Shown one piece after another: positions 18,197 through 26,208 of a stretch of 64,000 bases of DNA. The stretch is from assembly GCF_030849025.1 (NCBI RefSeq), contig NZ_CP118224.1, positions 3,518,501 through 3,582,500 of the forward strand, given 5' to 3'. The position numbers and the translations under genes are program-made. Below the pieces are notes generated by a model. The model was not told the origin of the DNA. It saw only the letters and a list, made by a program, of their open reading frames with translations, and searched no databases. Positions within the stretch are counted from its first letter, which is position 1. Every line of letters begins with the position of its first letter. This stretch comes from Oceanimonas pelagia (GTDB lineage: Bacteria; Pseudomonadota; Gammaproteobacteria; Enterobacterales; Aeromonadaceae).

Positions 18197-18993
18197 TGCC
18201 AGCCCAACAGCAACGCCGGCGGGTAGCCGCCAAAACCTATCCTCTGTTCAAACACCTCAAGCATGCCTTTGTCCGCGAGGCCAGTCATCTCAAGCGCGGC
18301 CACTGGACCCTCAACCACCTGCTGGATTACACCCGGCTGCGTGACGAATTTTCCGGCTACCCCTGGTTGCTGCCGGAATGGCTCGACCGGCTTTCTCTTG
18401 ATCTGATGGACTGGCACCATCCTGCGCATCAGCCCCTGTTTGAACGCTTCCGCCATCGGGCCCTGCACGAACACGAAGACGTGTATGCGCCCAGGCCGCT
18501 GTTCTGGGGAGAAACCCAACCCGAGCAGCAATGGGCCAACGCGGCGCCGTGCATTCACGACTACGGCATGCACTACCGTTGCAACGTGGCGCTGCTGGAC
18601 CACGACGCCGGAACACCCCGCATGGTCGGCAACTGGGTGCTGAGCTTTGCCGCGGATATTCCCGAAACACGCCCGGCGCCGGCGCTGGAAATGACCCTGA
18701 ACAGCCTGTATCTGCTGCCGGAATGGCAGGGTTACGGCGTGGGCTCGGCGGTCAACCGGGTGGTGACCGAGCTGGTGTGCCGGGTGCTGTCGGCCCCCCT
18801 GGCCGAGGCCCTGCCCGAGCAGCTGCCGGCACCGCCGGCGATGCAGTTCGACGCCGACTACACCAGCCGCAACGGTCAGCGCATGGGCCGGCAAATTGCC
18901 CGCCGGCTGGCGCCCCTGGCACGCCAGCATGGCCTGCTTTATTACGACAGCAGCCGTTTCTGCGATCAGGGTACCGCCCGCAACCCGGTGTAA
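18196..18993 (+). CDS. Uncharacterised protein with GNAT-like acetyl-CoA motif
   Basis: 265 residues from ATG at 18196; a GTG four codons upstream is possible. The only recognisable motif is SLYLLPEWQGYGVGSAVNRVV (about 175-195). It has the strand followed by Q-G-Y-G-V-G that forms the CoA pyrophosphate loop of GNAT acetyltransferases. The N-terminal 130 residues (helical, His/Trp-rich, e.g. MDWHHPAHQPLFERFRHR) are not typical GNAT. It could be an acetyltransferase with an extra N-terminal domain. Translation is probably coupled to the 34-codon frame before it. It is convergent with rof, with only 4 bp between stops. Confidence 0.65.
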   Translation: MPAQQQRRRVAAKTYPLFKHLKHAFVREASHLKRGHWTLNHLLDYTRLRDEFSGYPWLLPEWLDRLSLDLMDWHHPAHQPLFERFRHRALHEHEDVYAPRPLFWGETQPEQQWANAAPCIHDYGMHYRCNVALLDHDAGTPRMVGNWVLSFAADIPETRPAPALEMTLNSLYLLPEWQGYGVGSAVNRVVTELVCRVLSAPLAEALPEQLPAPPAMQFDADYTSRNGQRMGRQIARRLAPLARQHGLLYYDSSRFCDQGTARNPV

Positions 18994-18997
18994 CCGC

Positions 18998-19243
18998 TCA
19001 GTCGAAGTCGACCTGCACGAAGTGCGGATTGGGACTGGTCGCGGTCATGCGCGCCAGGCTGGCCAGGGGCAGCAGCCGCACTTCGTCGCCGATGCGCATT
19101 TTCAGGCACTCGGCCTTGTCATTATTGCGGGCGGTGTCGAGGGCCTGACCTGTGATTTGTTCGCCCGACACCAGCGTCAGGGTAACGGAATACCGGTACA
19201 GGCAGGCGATTTCGATATAGTCGTGTTGTTCGCAGCTCATCAT
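18998..19243 (-). CDS. rof: Rho-binding antiterminator (Rof/YaeO family)
   Basis: 81 residues, like enterobacterial Rof (84). It begins MSCEQHDYIEIACLYRYSV, matching the family's C-x-x-x-D-Y-x-E-x-A-C opening, then a beta-rich Sm-like core with LTLVSGEQITGQAL and VRLLPLASLARMTA. Family role: binds the primary RNA site of Rho and inhibits termination. Two ATGs in a row make the exact start uncertain by one codon. The gene reads away from the Lrp-type regulator, its upstream neighbour on the same strand, with 41 bp between. Confidence 0.85.
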   Translation of the reverse strand: MMSCEQHDYIEIACLYRYSVTLTLVSGEQITGQALDTARNNDKAECLKMRIGDEVRLLPLASLARMTATSPNPHFVQVDFD

Positions 19244-19284
19244 GTGCTTTTCCTCACACCCTTTCCCTCACTCCTCTCTGTGTT

Positions 19285-19770
19285 TTACACCAGGTGGTCC
19301 AGGGGCAGCGCGGTGTCGTGCTTGATGCGCCGCAGCACAAAGCTGGAGCGCACCCCGGTCACGCCCTCGAGCCGGGTCAGCTTGCCCAGCAAAAACTGCT
19401 GATAGTGCTCCATATCGCGCACGATCACCTTGAGCTGGTAGTCCGCCTCGGTGCCGGTGATCAGGTCGCATTCCAGCACCTCGGGAAAGTTCAGCACGGC
19501 GGCATCAAAGGTTTCAAACCGCTCCGGCGTGTGCCTATCGAGGGAAATATGAATATAGGCCTGCAATGTCAGCCCCAGTTTGGCAGCGTCGAGCAGGGTG
19601 ACGTGGTCGGCAATCAGACCGGCGTCTTCCAGCGCCTTGACCCGGCGCGAGCAGGGCGAGGGCGACAACCCCACCCGCTCGGCCAGCTCCAGATTGCTGA
19701 TGCGGCCGTGGCGCTGCATCAGGTCGAGAATGCGCCTGTCGGTGCGATCCAGTTGTATCAGTTTGCTCAT
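19285..19770 (-). CDS. Lrp/AsnC family transcriptional regulator
   Basis: 161 residues from ATG at 19770 (AGGG six bases upstream); an upstream TTG is rejected. The N-terminal helix-turn-helix runs LDRTDRRILDLMQRHGRISNLELAERVGLSPSPCSRRVKALE. The C-terminal RAM ligand-binding domain contains ECDLITGTEADYQLKVIVRDM. The SPSPC recognition helix is typical of Lrp-like regulators. The target is not evident. It lies downstream of the catabolic operon on the same strand but is separated by that operon's terminator, so it is probably independent. Confidence 0.93.
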   Translation of the reverse strand: MSKLIQLDRTDRRILDLMQRHGRISNLELAERVGLSPSPCSRRVKALEDAGLIADHVTLLDAAKLGLTLQAYIHISLDRHTPERFETFDAAVLNFPEVLECDLITGTEADYQLKVIVRDMEHYQQFLLGKLTRLEGVTGVRSSFVLRRIKHDTALPLDHLV

Positions 19771-20033
19771 ACTTACCCTGCAAAACAATAACTCATCAGT
19801 TATCAGTTTATATGGGGTGAATGGTTGCGGAAAGAATGTTTTTTAGGGATGAGTTCGCAACCACTCACTCACGGCTTGGGGTTACTATGTTTACACCTTA
19901 ACGGGAACAGCAGACCGGTATCACCGGACCCTGCCGCAAGCCGGAATATCCTTTCGGGGCGCACCGCAAGCACGGCACTTTAAACAGAAGGGCAGCAGCG
20001 CAGAATAAGCGAACCACAAGTTCGCAAAGGGCA

Positions 20034-20062
20034 CAAAAAGCCAGCCACTCAGGGCTGGCTTT
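20034..20062 (-). terminator. Intrinsic terminator of the amine-dehydrogenase/TRAP operon
   Basis: Read on the minus strand: AAAGCCAGCC / GGCTGGCTTT stem with a short loop and a T-run, 15 bp past the ridA remnant. Confidence 0.85.
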
Positions 20063-20076
20063 GGTGTTTCTGGCGA

Positions 20077-20256
20077 TCAGGCTTCGGGTATGGCGGCGAT
20101 CACCGAAATTTCCACCAGCAGCTCGGGGCTGGCCATGGCGGCTTCCACACAGGCCCGGGCGGGGGCGTGACCGGCCGGCACCCAGGCGTCCCATACTCGG
20201 TTCATCGCGGCAAACAGGCTAATGCGCTCGCCGGTGTGATGGCGTACTGGAGTCAT
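20077..20256 (-). pseudogene. RidA-family gene with an apparent in-frame internal deletion
   Basis: 59 codons with a strong Shine-Dalgarno (CAGGAG, 6 bp spacing). The first residues, [13 protein letters not shown], look like a RidA-family N-terminus. They run directly into [28 protein letters not shown], the family's C-terminal half with the R-x-C-V-E motif whose Arg binds the substrate carboxylate. A normal member is about 115-130 residues, so roughly 55-60 internal residues are missing without a frameshift. Intact RidA hydrolyses reactive imines made by amine oxidation, which fits the flavoenzyme genes upstream. The product is probably inactive. Confidence 0.7.
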
Positions 20257-20309
20257 ATGGTCTCCTGAAATAAAGAGTGAGGCCGCCGTGCCTGGCACGG
20301 CGGTGAGGG

Positions 20310-21704
20310 TCAGGGTTGGTCCGTGTCGCCCAGGTTGGCCAGCTCCCGCAGGGTCAGCGGCTTGATGGGCGAACGAATACGGTAATACCCCACCTCCGCC
20401 GGTGTGCTCTGGCGGGTATCGGCGATGATCTGCGCCACCGTCAGGCCGCACATGCGGCCCTGGCAGGGCCCCATGCCCACCCGGCTGAAGGCCTTGGTCT
20501 GGTTGGGGCCGGTGCAGCCCATGCGGGCAAAGCGGCGAACATCACCGGCGGTGACCTCTTCGCAGCGGCACACCAGGGTGTCGTCGGACGGCGTGAGAAA
20601 CTCCCTGGCAGGCTGGTAGAGCACATCCAGAAACGGACGAATGGCCAGTACAGGGGCCAGGGCCCGGCGCACCGGCGTGGCCAGCCGATCCCGGTCCTGC
20701 CGGTCAAGGCAGCCAAGCTGACGGGCCATCTGCCAGCTGGCCAGGCGGCCCGCCTGCTCGGCGGCAGCGGCACCACCGATGCCCGCACCATCACCGGCGA
20801 CAAAGATGCCCGGTATGTTGGTTTCACCCCAACTGTCGGTAACCGGGCGCCAGCACAGCTGTTGTTCGTCCCACCGGTGGTCGATGCCAATGGCCCGGCT
20901 CAGCTGTACATTGGGCACCACGCCCTGATGCACCAGCAGGCTGGTGGCGCTCAGGGTCCGGGGCTGGCCCTGGTGGGTGAAGTGGACCCGGGCCAGTTTG
21001 CCGTCTTCACCCGCCTCGGCCCGAAGCTGACTGACCTGACTCAGGCAGGCAACCCCTGAGGCCCGAAGCCGGGCCAGGTAGCCGAGCCCCTTGACCAGCA
21101 CTTTCCAGCCGCGCAGGGCGCCACCAACATGCCGGCCGGCCTTGAGGTAGTTGTCGCGGGGGGTGGTGTCGAGCACGGCGGCAATGTCGACTCCGGCGCG
21201 GTGCAGTTGCAGCGCAATCAGCAGCAGCAGCGGGCCGCTGCCGGCCAGCACCAGCGGTGCCGGCGGCGTCAGGCCGCTGGTCTTGAGCATGATCTGGGCG
21301 GCGCCACAGCTCATGACGCCGGGCAACTGCCAGCCGGGAAAGGGCACGGGTCTTTCCTGGGCACCGGTGGCCAGCAGTATTCTGCCGGCGCGCAGGGTGC
21401 GGGCCTGGCCTCCGGCCGAAAAGCGGACTTCACGCTCGCGGGTGATTTCCCACACGCTAGCAGACGGAATATAGTCCACAGCGGCCCGAGCGAAGGGCGC
21501 CAGCAACCGGCGGCCATGGTAATAATCCGGTCCCAGAATGCCTTCATCCCGTAGGGCGGGGGCCGAGATGGCCCGGTAGATCTGGCCGCCGGGGGCGGCC
21601 TGTTCGTCCAGCACGGCCACGGTCAGGCCCTGTTCGGCGGCCGCCGTGGCGGCGGCCATGCCGGCCGGGCCGGCGCCGACAATCACCAGGTCATACAGCT
21701 TCAT
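20310..21704 (-). CDS. FAD/NAD(P)-binding dehydrogenase subunit with [2Fe-2S] tail (HcnB/OoxA-like)
   Basis: 464 residues. The N-terminal Rossmann motif is [22 protein letters not shown] and a second dinucleotide region is [17 protein letters not shown] (about 150-166). The C-terminal BFD-like iron-sulfur domain (about 375-430) has VCRCEEV and GPCQGRMC giving four Cys. This is the composition of the alpha subunit of HcnABC, opine oxidases and hydroxyproline dehydrogenases. It overlaps the ferredoxin-like gene by 14 bp, marking one complex. Probable role: oxidation of an amino or imino acid with electron transfer to the respiratory chain. Confidence 0.88.
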   Translation of the reverse strand: MKLYDLVIVGAGPAGMAAATAAAEQGLTVAVLDEQAAPGGQIYRAISAPALRDEGILGPDYYHGRRLLAPFARAAVDYIPSASVWEITREREVRFSAGGQARTLRAGRILLATGAQERPVPFPGWQLPGVMSCGAAQIMLKTSGLTPPAPLVLAGSGPLLLLIALQLHRAGVDIAAVLDTTPRDNYLKAGRHVGGALRGWKVLVKGLGYLARLRASGVACLSQVSQLRAEAGEDGKLARVHFTHQGQPRTLSATSLLVHQGVVPNVQLSRAIGIDHRWDEQQLCWRPVTDSWGETNIPGIFVAGDGAGIGGAAAAEQAGRLASWQMARQLGCLDRQDRDRLATPVRRALAPVLAIRPFLDVLYQPAREFLTPSDDTLVCRCEEVTAGDVRRFARMGCTGPNQTKAFSRVGMGPCQGRMCGLTVAQIIADTRQSTPAEVGYYRIRSPIKPLTLRELANLGDTDQP

Positions 21705-22023
21705 GAACGTCTCCCTGCGTCAGTGCACGGGCACCGTTCTGGCGGCGCACGCGCATGCCCTCGCTCACCTGCACCATGCAGCCCTGCACATTGGCCAGGC
21801 CATCCACTTCTACCAGGCACTCGAAACACACCCCCATCATGCAATAGGGCGCGCGCGGGCTGGCGGACACCGGCGTGGTGCGTGACGGTATGGCGCCGGC
21901 AGCGAGCAGGGCGGCGGCCACCGAGTCGCCTTCGCGGGCGGTAAAGGGCTGGCCGTCAATCTCGATGGTCACGGTAGCGGCGGATGCCGTCTCCAGCCGG
22001 TTAAAGGGGGAATCGGTCTGCAC
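21691..22023 (-). CDS. (2Fe-2S)-binding subunit, HcnA-like
   Basis: 110 residues with a plant-type ferredoxin fold. The ligands Cys61, Cys66, Cys69 and Cys82 are in the C-x4-C-x2-C-x12-C spacing, preceded by TVTIEIDGQPFTAREGDSVAAALL. It overlaps the FAD oxidoreductase upstream by 23 bp and the FAD/NAD subunit downstream by 14 bp, so translation of the three is coupled. It should shuttle electrons between the two flavin subunits. Confidence 0.9.
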   Translation of the reverse strand: MQTDSPFNRLETASAATVTIEIDGQPFTAREGDSVAAALLAAGAIPSRTTPVSASPRAPYCMMGVCFECLVEVDGLANVQGCMVQVSEGMRVRRQNGARALTQGDVHEAV

Positions 22024-23125
22024 TGAACGCCTCCAGGGAAATCTCTGTGTCTTTGCCCAGCAGCCAGTCGACCAGCGGACCGGCGTGGGCCGCTCCCAGG
22101 GTCACGCCGCTGTGGCAGGTCACCACATAGGCACCGGGGTAACGGTCCGACTGTTGATAGATGGGATAGCCGTCCGGGGTCATTACCCGCAGCGCGCCCC
22201 AGGCGCGGATCAGCCGCACCTTTTCCAGCACCGGATACATGCGAATGGCCCGGGCGGCAATTTTACCGAGCTCTTCGGCGGTGGTGCCGGTGTCGAGACC
22301 CACATCCTCCTTGGAATCGCCCAGTTGCACCGTACCCTCGCCGGTCTGGCGAACATGGCCGGTGGGGTAGTGAATAAAGGGCTTGAGCCGCTCGGTGATC
22401 AGCACCTGACCGCGGTTGGGCTCCACCGGCGCATGCAGGCCCAGTGGCGGGGCCAGCGTCTTGTTACCCAGGCCGGCGGCCAGCACCACCTTGCCGGCAC
22501 TCAGGCAGGCACCGGGCAGGCGAATGTCAAAGCCGTCCGGTAATGGCCGAATATGCTCTACCGGCTGGCCATTGATCAGGCGCCCGCCACGCCGTGCAAA
22601 AGCCTGGTGCAGGGCGCGAAACAGCAGCAGGGGGTTGAGGTGGCCATCCATGGGTGACCAGGTAGCGCCGGCGATGGTGGGGCCCAGCGCCGGCTCCTTT
22701 TGCCGGGCCTGCTCGGCAGTGAGCACCTCATAGGGGTAGTCGCCGCCGGCATCCTGCTGCATTCGGGCCAGCATGTCGGCCCGTTGCTGCAGGCTGGCCT
22801 GATCCAGGCACACGTAAAGGCCGCCGTTCTGCTGCAGTTCGATATCGATGCCGGTATCCTGCCGCAGCTCGCTGGCCAGTCCTGGCCAGAGCCGGGCCGA
22901 CAGCCGGGTAAGCCGGGCGTAGTCGGGGCAGGTGTCGCCCTTGCCCTGCACCCAGACCAGGCCGAAGTTGCCCCGCGAGGCCCGCAGCGCCTGATCGCCT
23001 TCATCGAAGACAGTGACCGTTTTGCCCTGGTGCAACAGGCCGTAGGCCAGGGACATGCCCACCAGACCGCCGCCGATGATGGCCACATCGGTGTCGTGGC
23101 GGCTGGCATGGTTGCGAACCGACAT
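22001..23125 (-). CDS. FAD-dependent amino-acid oxidoreductase (DAO family, HcnC/OoxB-like)
   Basis: 374 residues from ATG at 23125 (AAAGGAGA six bases upstream). DAO fold: the N-terminal dinucleotide motif is VAIIGGGLVGMSLAYGLLHQGKTVTVFDE, and the C-terminus has GAYVVTCHSGVTLGAAHAGPLVDWL, the second FAD contact. It most resembles the beta subunit of HcnABC/opine oxidase, the part that binds the amine substrate. First gene of the dehydrogenase set, directly behind the TRAP transporter genes. Proposed substrates are D-amino acids, cis-4-hydroxy-D-proline or an opine; the sequence alone does not decide. Confidence 0.9.
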   Translation of the reverse strand: MSVRNHASRHDTDVAIIGGGLVGMSLAYGLLHQGKTVTVFDEGDQALRASRGNFGLVWVQGKGDTCPDYARLTRLSARLWPGLASELRQDTGIDIELQQNGGLYVCLDQASLQQRADMLARMQQDAGGDYPYEVLTAEQARQKEPALGPTIAGATWSPMDGHLNPLLLFRALHQAFARRGGRLINGQPVEHIRPLPDGFDIRLPGACLSAGKVVLAAGLGNKTLAPPLGLHAPVEPNRGQVLITERLKPFIHYPTGHVRQTGEGTVQLGDSKEDVGLDTGTTAEELGKIAARAIRMYPVLEKVRLIRAWGALRVMTPDGYPIYQQSDRYPGAYVVTCHSGVTLGAAHAGPLVDWLLGKDTEISLEAFSADRFPL

Positions 23126-23177
23126 CGTGTTCTCCTTTGGCAAATAAGAAAGCCGGGCCGGAAAGCCCCGGTGGGTG

Positions 23178-24185
23178 TTACTTGAACTGGGCCAGCACCT
23201 GCTCGGCCCAGTCCTGGCCGATGTCTTTCATGATCTCGGGCCAGACGTGCTGCCGGGCCACATTGGCATAGGCGTCGATATCGGCATCGGTCACGGTCAC
23301 AATGCTGGCGCCGGCGTCGGCCAGGCGTTGTTCGTAGGCGGCCTGATCGGCCTGGGCACTTTCCCAGCGGCGCTGTTCAAAGGCCCGGGCGGCCTGGTCC
23401 AGGGCGGCGCGGTCTGCATCGTCCAGATCGGCATAGCGTTCGGCATTGATCTGCAGGAACCACACCTCGAAATGGGTGTTGAGCGGCACATAGGACTTGG
23501 TCACATCCCGGAACGAGGCGTAGTAACCCTCGGCGCCCGAGCCCATGACGCCGTCCACCACCCCGGTCTGTACCGCGGTGAAGGCTTCGGAGAAGGGCAG
23601 CGGCGAGCCGATGAAACCGGTGTTGTCGGCCAGCATCTGAAACGACTTCATCGGCGGTACCCGCAGCTTGGCGCCCTTGTCGTGGACCGGATTGGCCACC
23701 TGGTCCACCTCCTTGTTGAGGGCGATACCGCCGAAGTACACCGGCCAGGCGGCCAGCACCTTGATGTCCTGCGCCCGGTACAGTTCGTCAATGGTATTGC
23801 GCAGCGGTGACCCGGGGCTGTAGGCCGCACGGGCATCGTCCCAGTTTTTCACCATGTAGGGCATGTAGATCACCTGAAAGCGTTTGTCGGCACCGGCGGA
23901 AGGGGGTTGCACCGCCATGTCGATGGCGCCCAGGCTGACCCGCTCCTGGACTACCGTGTAGTCTCCCAGGGCGTTGGCGGCATACACCTTGAGCTTGAGC
24001 GAGCCATCGGTGGCGGCCTTCAGCTCGTCGGAGAGCTGGTGCACGTCCTGGTCGATGGCGGTGCCCTGAGGCCGCACATGGGAAATCTTGAGGGTGGCGG
24101 CCTCGGCGGCGGTGCCGGCCAGGGTCAGGGCCAGCAGCAGGCTTTTGGCCAGGGAGCTGTATTCAATCCGTGTTTTCATCGTCAT
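23178..24185 (-). CDS. TRAP transporter substrate-binding protein (DctP family)
   Basis: 335 residues. Signal peptide of about 29 residues (TRIEYSSLAKSLLLALTLAG, ending AEA), then a DctP fold: LKISHVRPQGTAIDQDVHQLSDELK and the conserved LRVPPMKSFQMLADNTGFIGSPLPFSEAFTAVQTGVVDG. That last region includes the Arg that holds the ligand carboxylate in most TRAP proteins, so an organic acid, amino acid or opine ligand is likely. It follows the large permease by 12 bp and leads into the dehydrogenase genes, tying uptake to oxidation. Confidence 0.95.
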   Translation of the reverse strand: MTMKTRIEYSSLAKSLLLALTLAGTAAEAATLKISHVRPQGTAIDQDVHQLSDELKAATDGSLKLKVYAANALGDYTVVQERVSLGAIDMAVQPPSAGADKRFQVIYMPYMVKNWDDARAAYSPGSPLRNTIDELYRAQDIKVLAAWPVYFGGIALNKEVDQVANPVHDKGAKLRVPPMKSFQMLADNTGFIGSPLPFSEAFTAVQTGVVDGVMGSGAEGYYASFRDVTKSYVPLNTHFEVWFLQINAERYADLDDADRAALDQAARAFEQRRWESAQADQAAYEQRLADAGASIVTVTDADIDAYANVARQHVWPEIMKDIGQDWAEQVLAQFK

Positions 24186-24197
24186 TCTCCTTGAGGG

Positions 24198-25496
24198 TTA
24201 GTAGCCAAACAGGGCTGGAATATATTCGGACAGGTCGGGCCATACCGACACCAGCACCACCACCGGCAGGTAGCCGAACAACAGCAGGATCATGGCCGGC
24301 TTTACCACCTGGGTGAACGGCACCTTGCCGATGCGTGCCCCCATGTAGAGGATGCTGGCGTAGGGAGGGGTCACGCCGCCCATGGCGGTGTTGACGCCCA
24401 TGATGGCGGCAAACTGCACCGGGCTGACGCCCAGTGCCGACATCAGCGGCAGCAGCAGCGGTGCGGTCAGAATGATGGCGGTCACATCGTTGACCACCAT
24501 GCCGATCAGGAACAGGAACAGGTTCACCATGATCAGCAGCATGACCTTGTCGGTGGTGATCTCGAAAATGGCATCCACCAGGGCCTGGGGAATGTCTTCC
24601 ATCACATAGATCTGGCTCAGCATCAGGCTGAACAGCACCATGATCAGAATGGCGCCCACTGCGGTGGCCGATTCCTTACCGGATTCCACAAAGTTGCGCC
24701 AGGTCAGCCCCTTGTAAATCATGAAGCCCACCGGAATGGCATAGATCACGGCAATGGCCGCGGCCTCGGTCGGGGTCATGATGCCGCCGTAGATGCCGCC
24801 CAGAATGATCACCGGCATCAGCAGGGCGGGCAGAGCGTGCACGGTGCGGGACGCACCTTCGCGAATGACCTCGTTAAAGGGCTTGGGATCGTCCAGTATC
24901 AGCGGGAACTTGCGCGCCATCACCAGGTTGACCAGGGCAAAGTTGAGCATGATCAGCAGGCCCGGCCCCAGGGTGGCAAGAAAGCTCGCCAGGATGGAGG
25001 TTTCGGTTACCCAGCCATACACAATCATGGTGACGCTGGGCGGGATCAGCAGCCCCAGAATGGATGAGTTGGCGATCAGTGCGGTGGCATAGGCACGGGG
25101 GTAACCCTGGCGCTCCATTTCCGGGATCAGCAGGGGGCCGATGGCGGCGATGCCGGTCAGGCCACTGCCGGAGATGGCACCGATAATGGCACAGCTGAAG
25201 GACGCCACCACTCCCAGGCCGCCGCGAATGCGGCCGACAAACAGGTTCACAAACCTCAGCAGGCTGCCGGCAATGCCGCTGACGCTCATCAGGGTGCCGG
25301 CAAACACGAACAGCGGCACCGCCAGCAGCACCGGCGTGGCGAGCTGGTTAAAGCCCCACAGCATGGTGCCCTTCATGGTGGCATCGCCCACCAGGGTCAT
25401 GACCATCAGGCCGGCGCCGAAGCAGTAGGGCAAGGGCACGCCGATGGTGAGCAGGATCACCAGTACGGCAAAGGCCAGAATCGCGACTTCAACCAT
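24198..25496 (-). CDS. TRAP transporter large permease (DctM family)
   Basis: 432 residues from ATG at 25496 (AAAGGAG upstream), overlapping the small permease gene by 8 bp. About 12 hydrophobic segments. DctM hallmarks are GVPLPYCFGAGLMV, SGSGLTGIAAIGPLLIPEMERQGY and the late PPYASILYMGARIGK. It forms the Na+-driven transport channel together with DctQ. A longer frame upstream lies wholly inside dctQ and is not used. Confidence 0.95.
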   Translation of the reverse strand: MVEVAILAFAVLVILLTIGVPLPYCFGAGLMVMTLVGDATMKGTMLWGFNQLATPVLLAVPLFVFAGTLMSVSGIAGSLLRFVNLFVGRIRGGLGVVASFSCAIIGAISGSGLTGIAAIGPLLIPEMERQGYPRAYATALIANSSILGLLIPPSVTMIVYGWVTETSILASFLATLGPGLLIMLNFALVNLVMARKFPLILDDPKPFNEVIREGASRTVHALPALLMPVIILGGIYGGIMTPTEAAAIAVIYAIPVGFMIYKGLTWRNFVESGKESATAVGAILIMVLFSLMLSQIYVMEDIPQALVDAIFEITTDKVMLLIMVNLFLFLIGMVVNDVTAIILTAPLLLPLMSALGVSPVQFAAIMGVNTAMGGVTPPYASILYMGARIGKVPFTQVVKPAMILLLFGYLPVVVLVSVWPDLSEYIPALFGY

Positions 25497-26046
25497 GGAG
25501 CTTTTCTCCTTTCTGTTCTTCCGTGAGCAGACTGAATTCGGTGACCTCTGCCGGCTCGGGAAAGGTCTCAACCGGACGTGCCACACCACCGGTCAGCAGG
25601 GGGTGCAGATGTTTCAGCAGGTGCCAGCCGACGTAGAGGGTCATCATGACCAGGCCGAGGAACAGGGCCGCTTCGTAAATGATGGTGGGAATGTAGAGGG
25701 TGGGGCTTTCCTTCCAGACCCGGTTGGCATACTTGAAGTAGTCCCAGGCCCACCAGGTCAGCCAGCCGGAGATGATCAGGCTGATGGTTTCGGCGAGCGC
25801 GGTCAGCCAGTAACGGGCGCGATCGGTCCTGAGAAAGATCTCGAGCACATTGGCCCGTATCTGGGTGTCTTCCCGGGAGGCATTGACCGCTCCCAGTATG
25901 TACAGCCACATGGTGGGGATCAGGGCCATTTCCTCCAGTCCCATCAGTGGTGTTTCAAACACATAACGGGAGACCACCTGTACGGCCTGAAAGCCGGCCA
26001 CCGTGGTGATCAACAGCGTTAGTGTGTACTTGAATACCGTTTCCAT
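25489..26046 (-). CDS. TRAP transporter small permease (DctQ family)
   Basis: 185 residues from ATG at 26046 (AAGGA upstream). Four hydrophobic segments, with the family pattern VVSRYVFETPLMGLEEMALIPTMWLYILGAVNASRED near residues 25-60 and a C-terminal cytoplasmic tail. First gene of the TRAP-dehydrogenase operon; its promoter must lie in the 162 bp shared with the divergent LysR gene. Confidence 0.93.
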   Translation of the reverse strand: METVFKYTLTLLITTVAGFQAVQVVSRYVFETPLMGLEEMALIPTMWLYILGAVNASREDTQIRANVLEIFLRTDRARYWLTALAETISLIISGWLTWWAWDYFKYANRVWKESPTLYIPTIIYEAALFLGLVMMTLYVGWHLLKHLHPLLTGGVARPVETFPEPAEVTEFSLLTEEQKGEKLHG

Positions 26047-26161
26047 AGCTTTGTCCTTGTGCGGTTCACCAGCCGACGCCGGCAATGACTTGCGGCCTCT
26101 GCGTACTGGTTATTTTGGGTTTACAAGAAAATAACAACAAATCGTTTTATGTGGCCTTTGT

Positions 26162-26176
26162 ATAACATAATGTTAT
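26162..26176. promoter_or_regulatory. Palindromic candidate operator for the divergent LysR regulator
   Basis: ATAACAT-A-ATGTTAT is a perfect 7-bp inverted repeat with a one-base centre, 33 bp before the LysR start and 115 bp before dctQ. It fits the T-N11-A form of LysR sites. Confidence 0.55.
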
Positions 26177-26208
26177 TTTAAGGGGGTGGCAGTGCGCAGG
26201 ATGAGACC

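Noticed and set aside
20257-20451. Upstream extension of the ridA remnant
   Set aside because: The added residues are an out-of-frame reading of the HcnB-like gene and its leader; the ATG at 20256 has the strong ribosome site.
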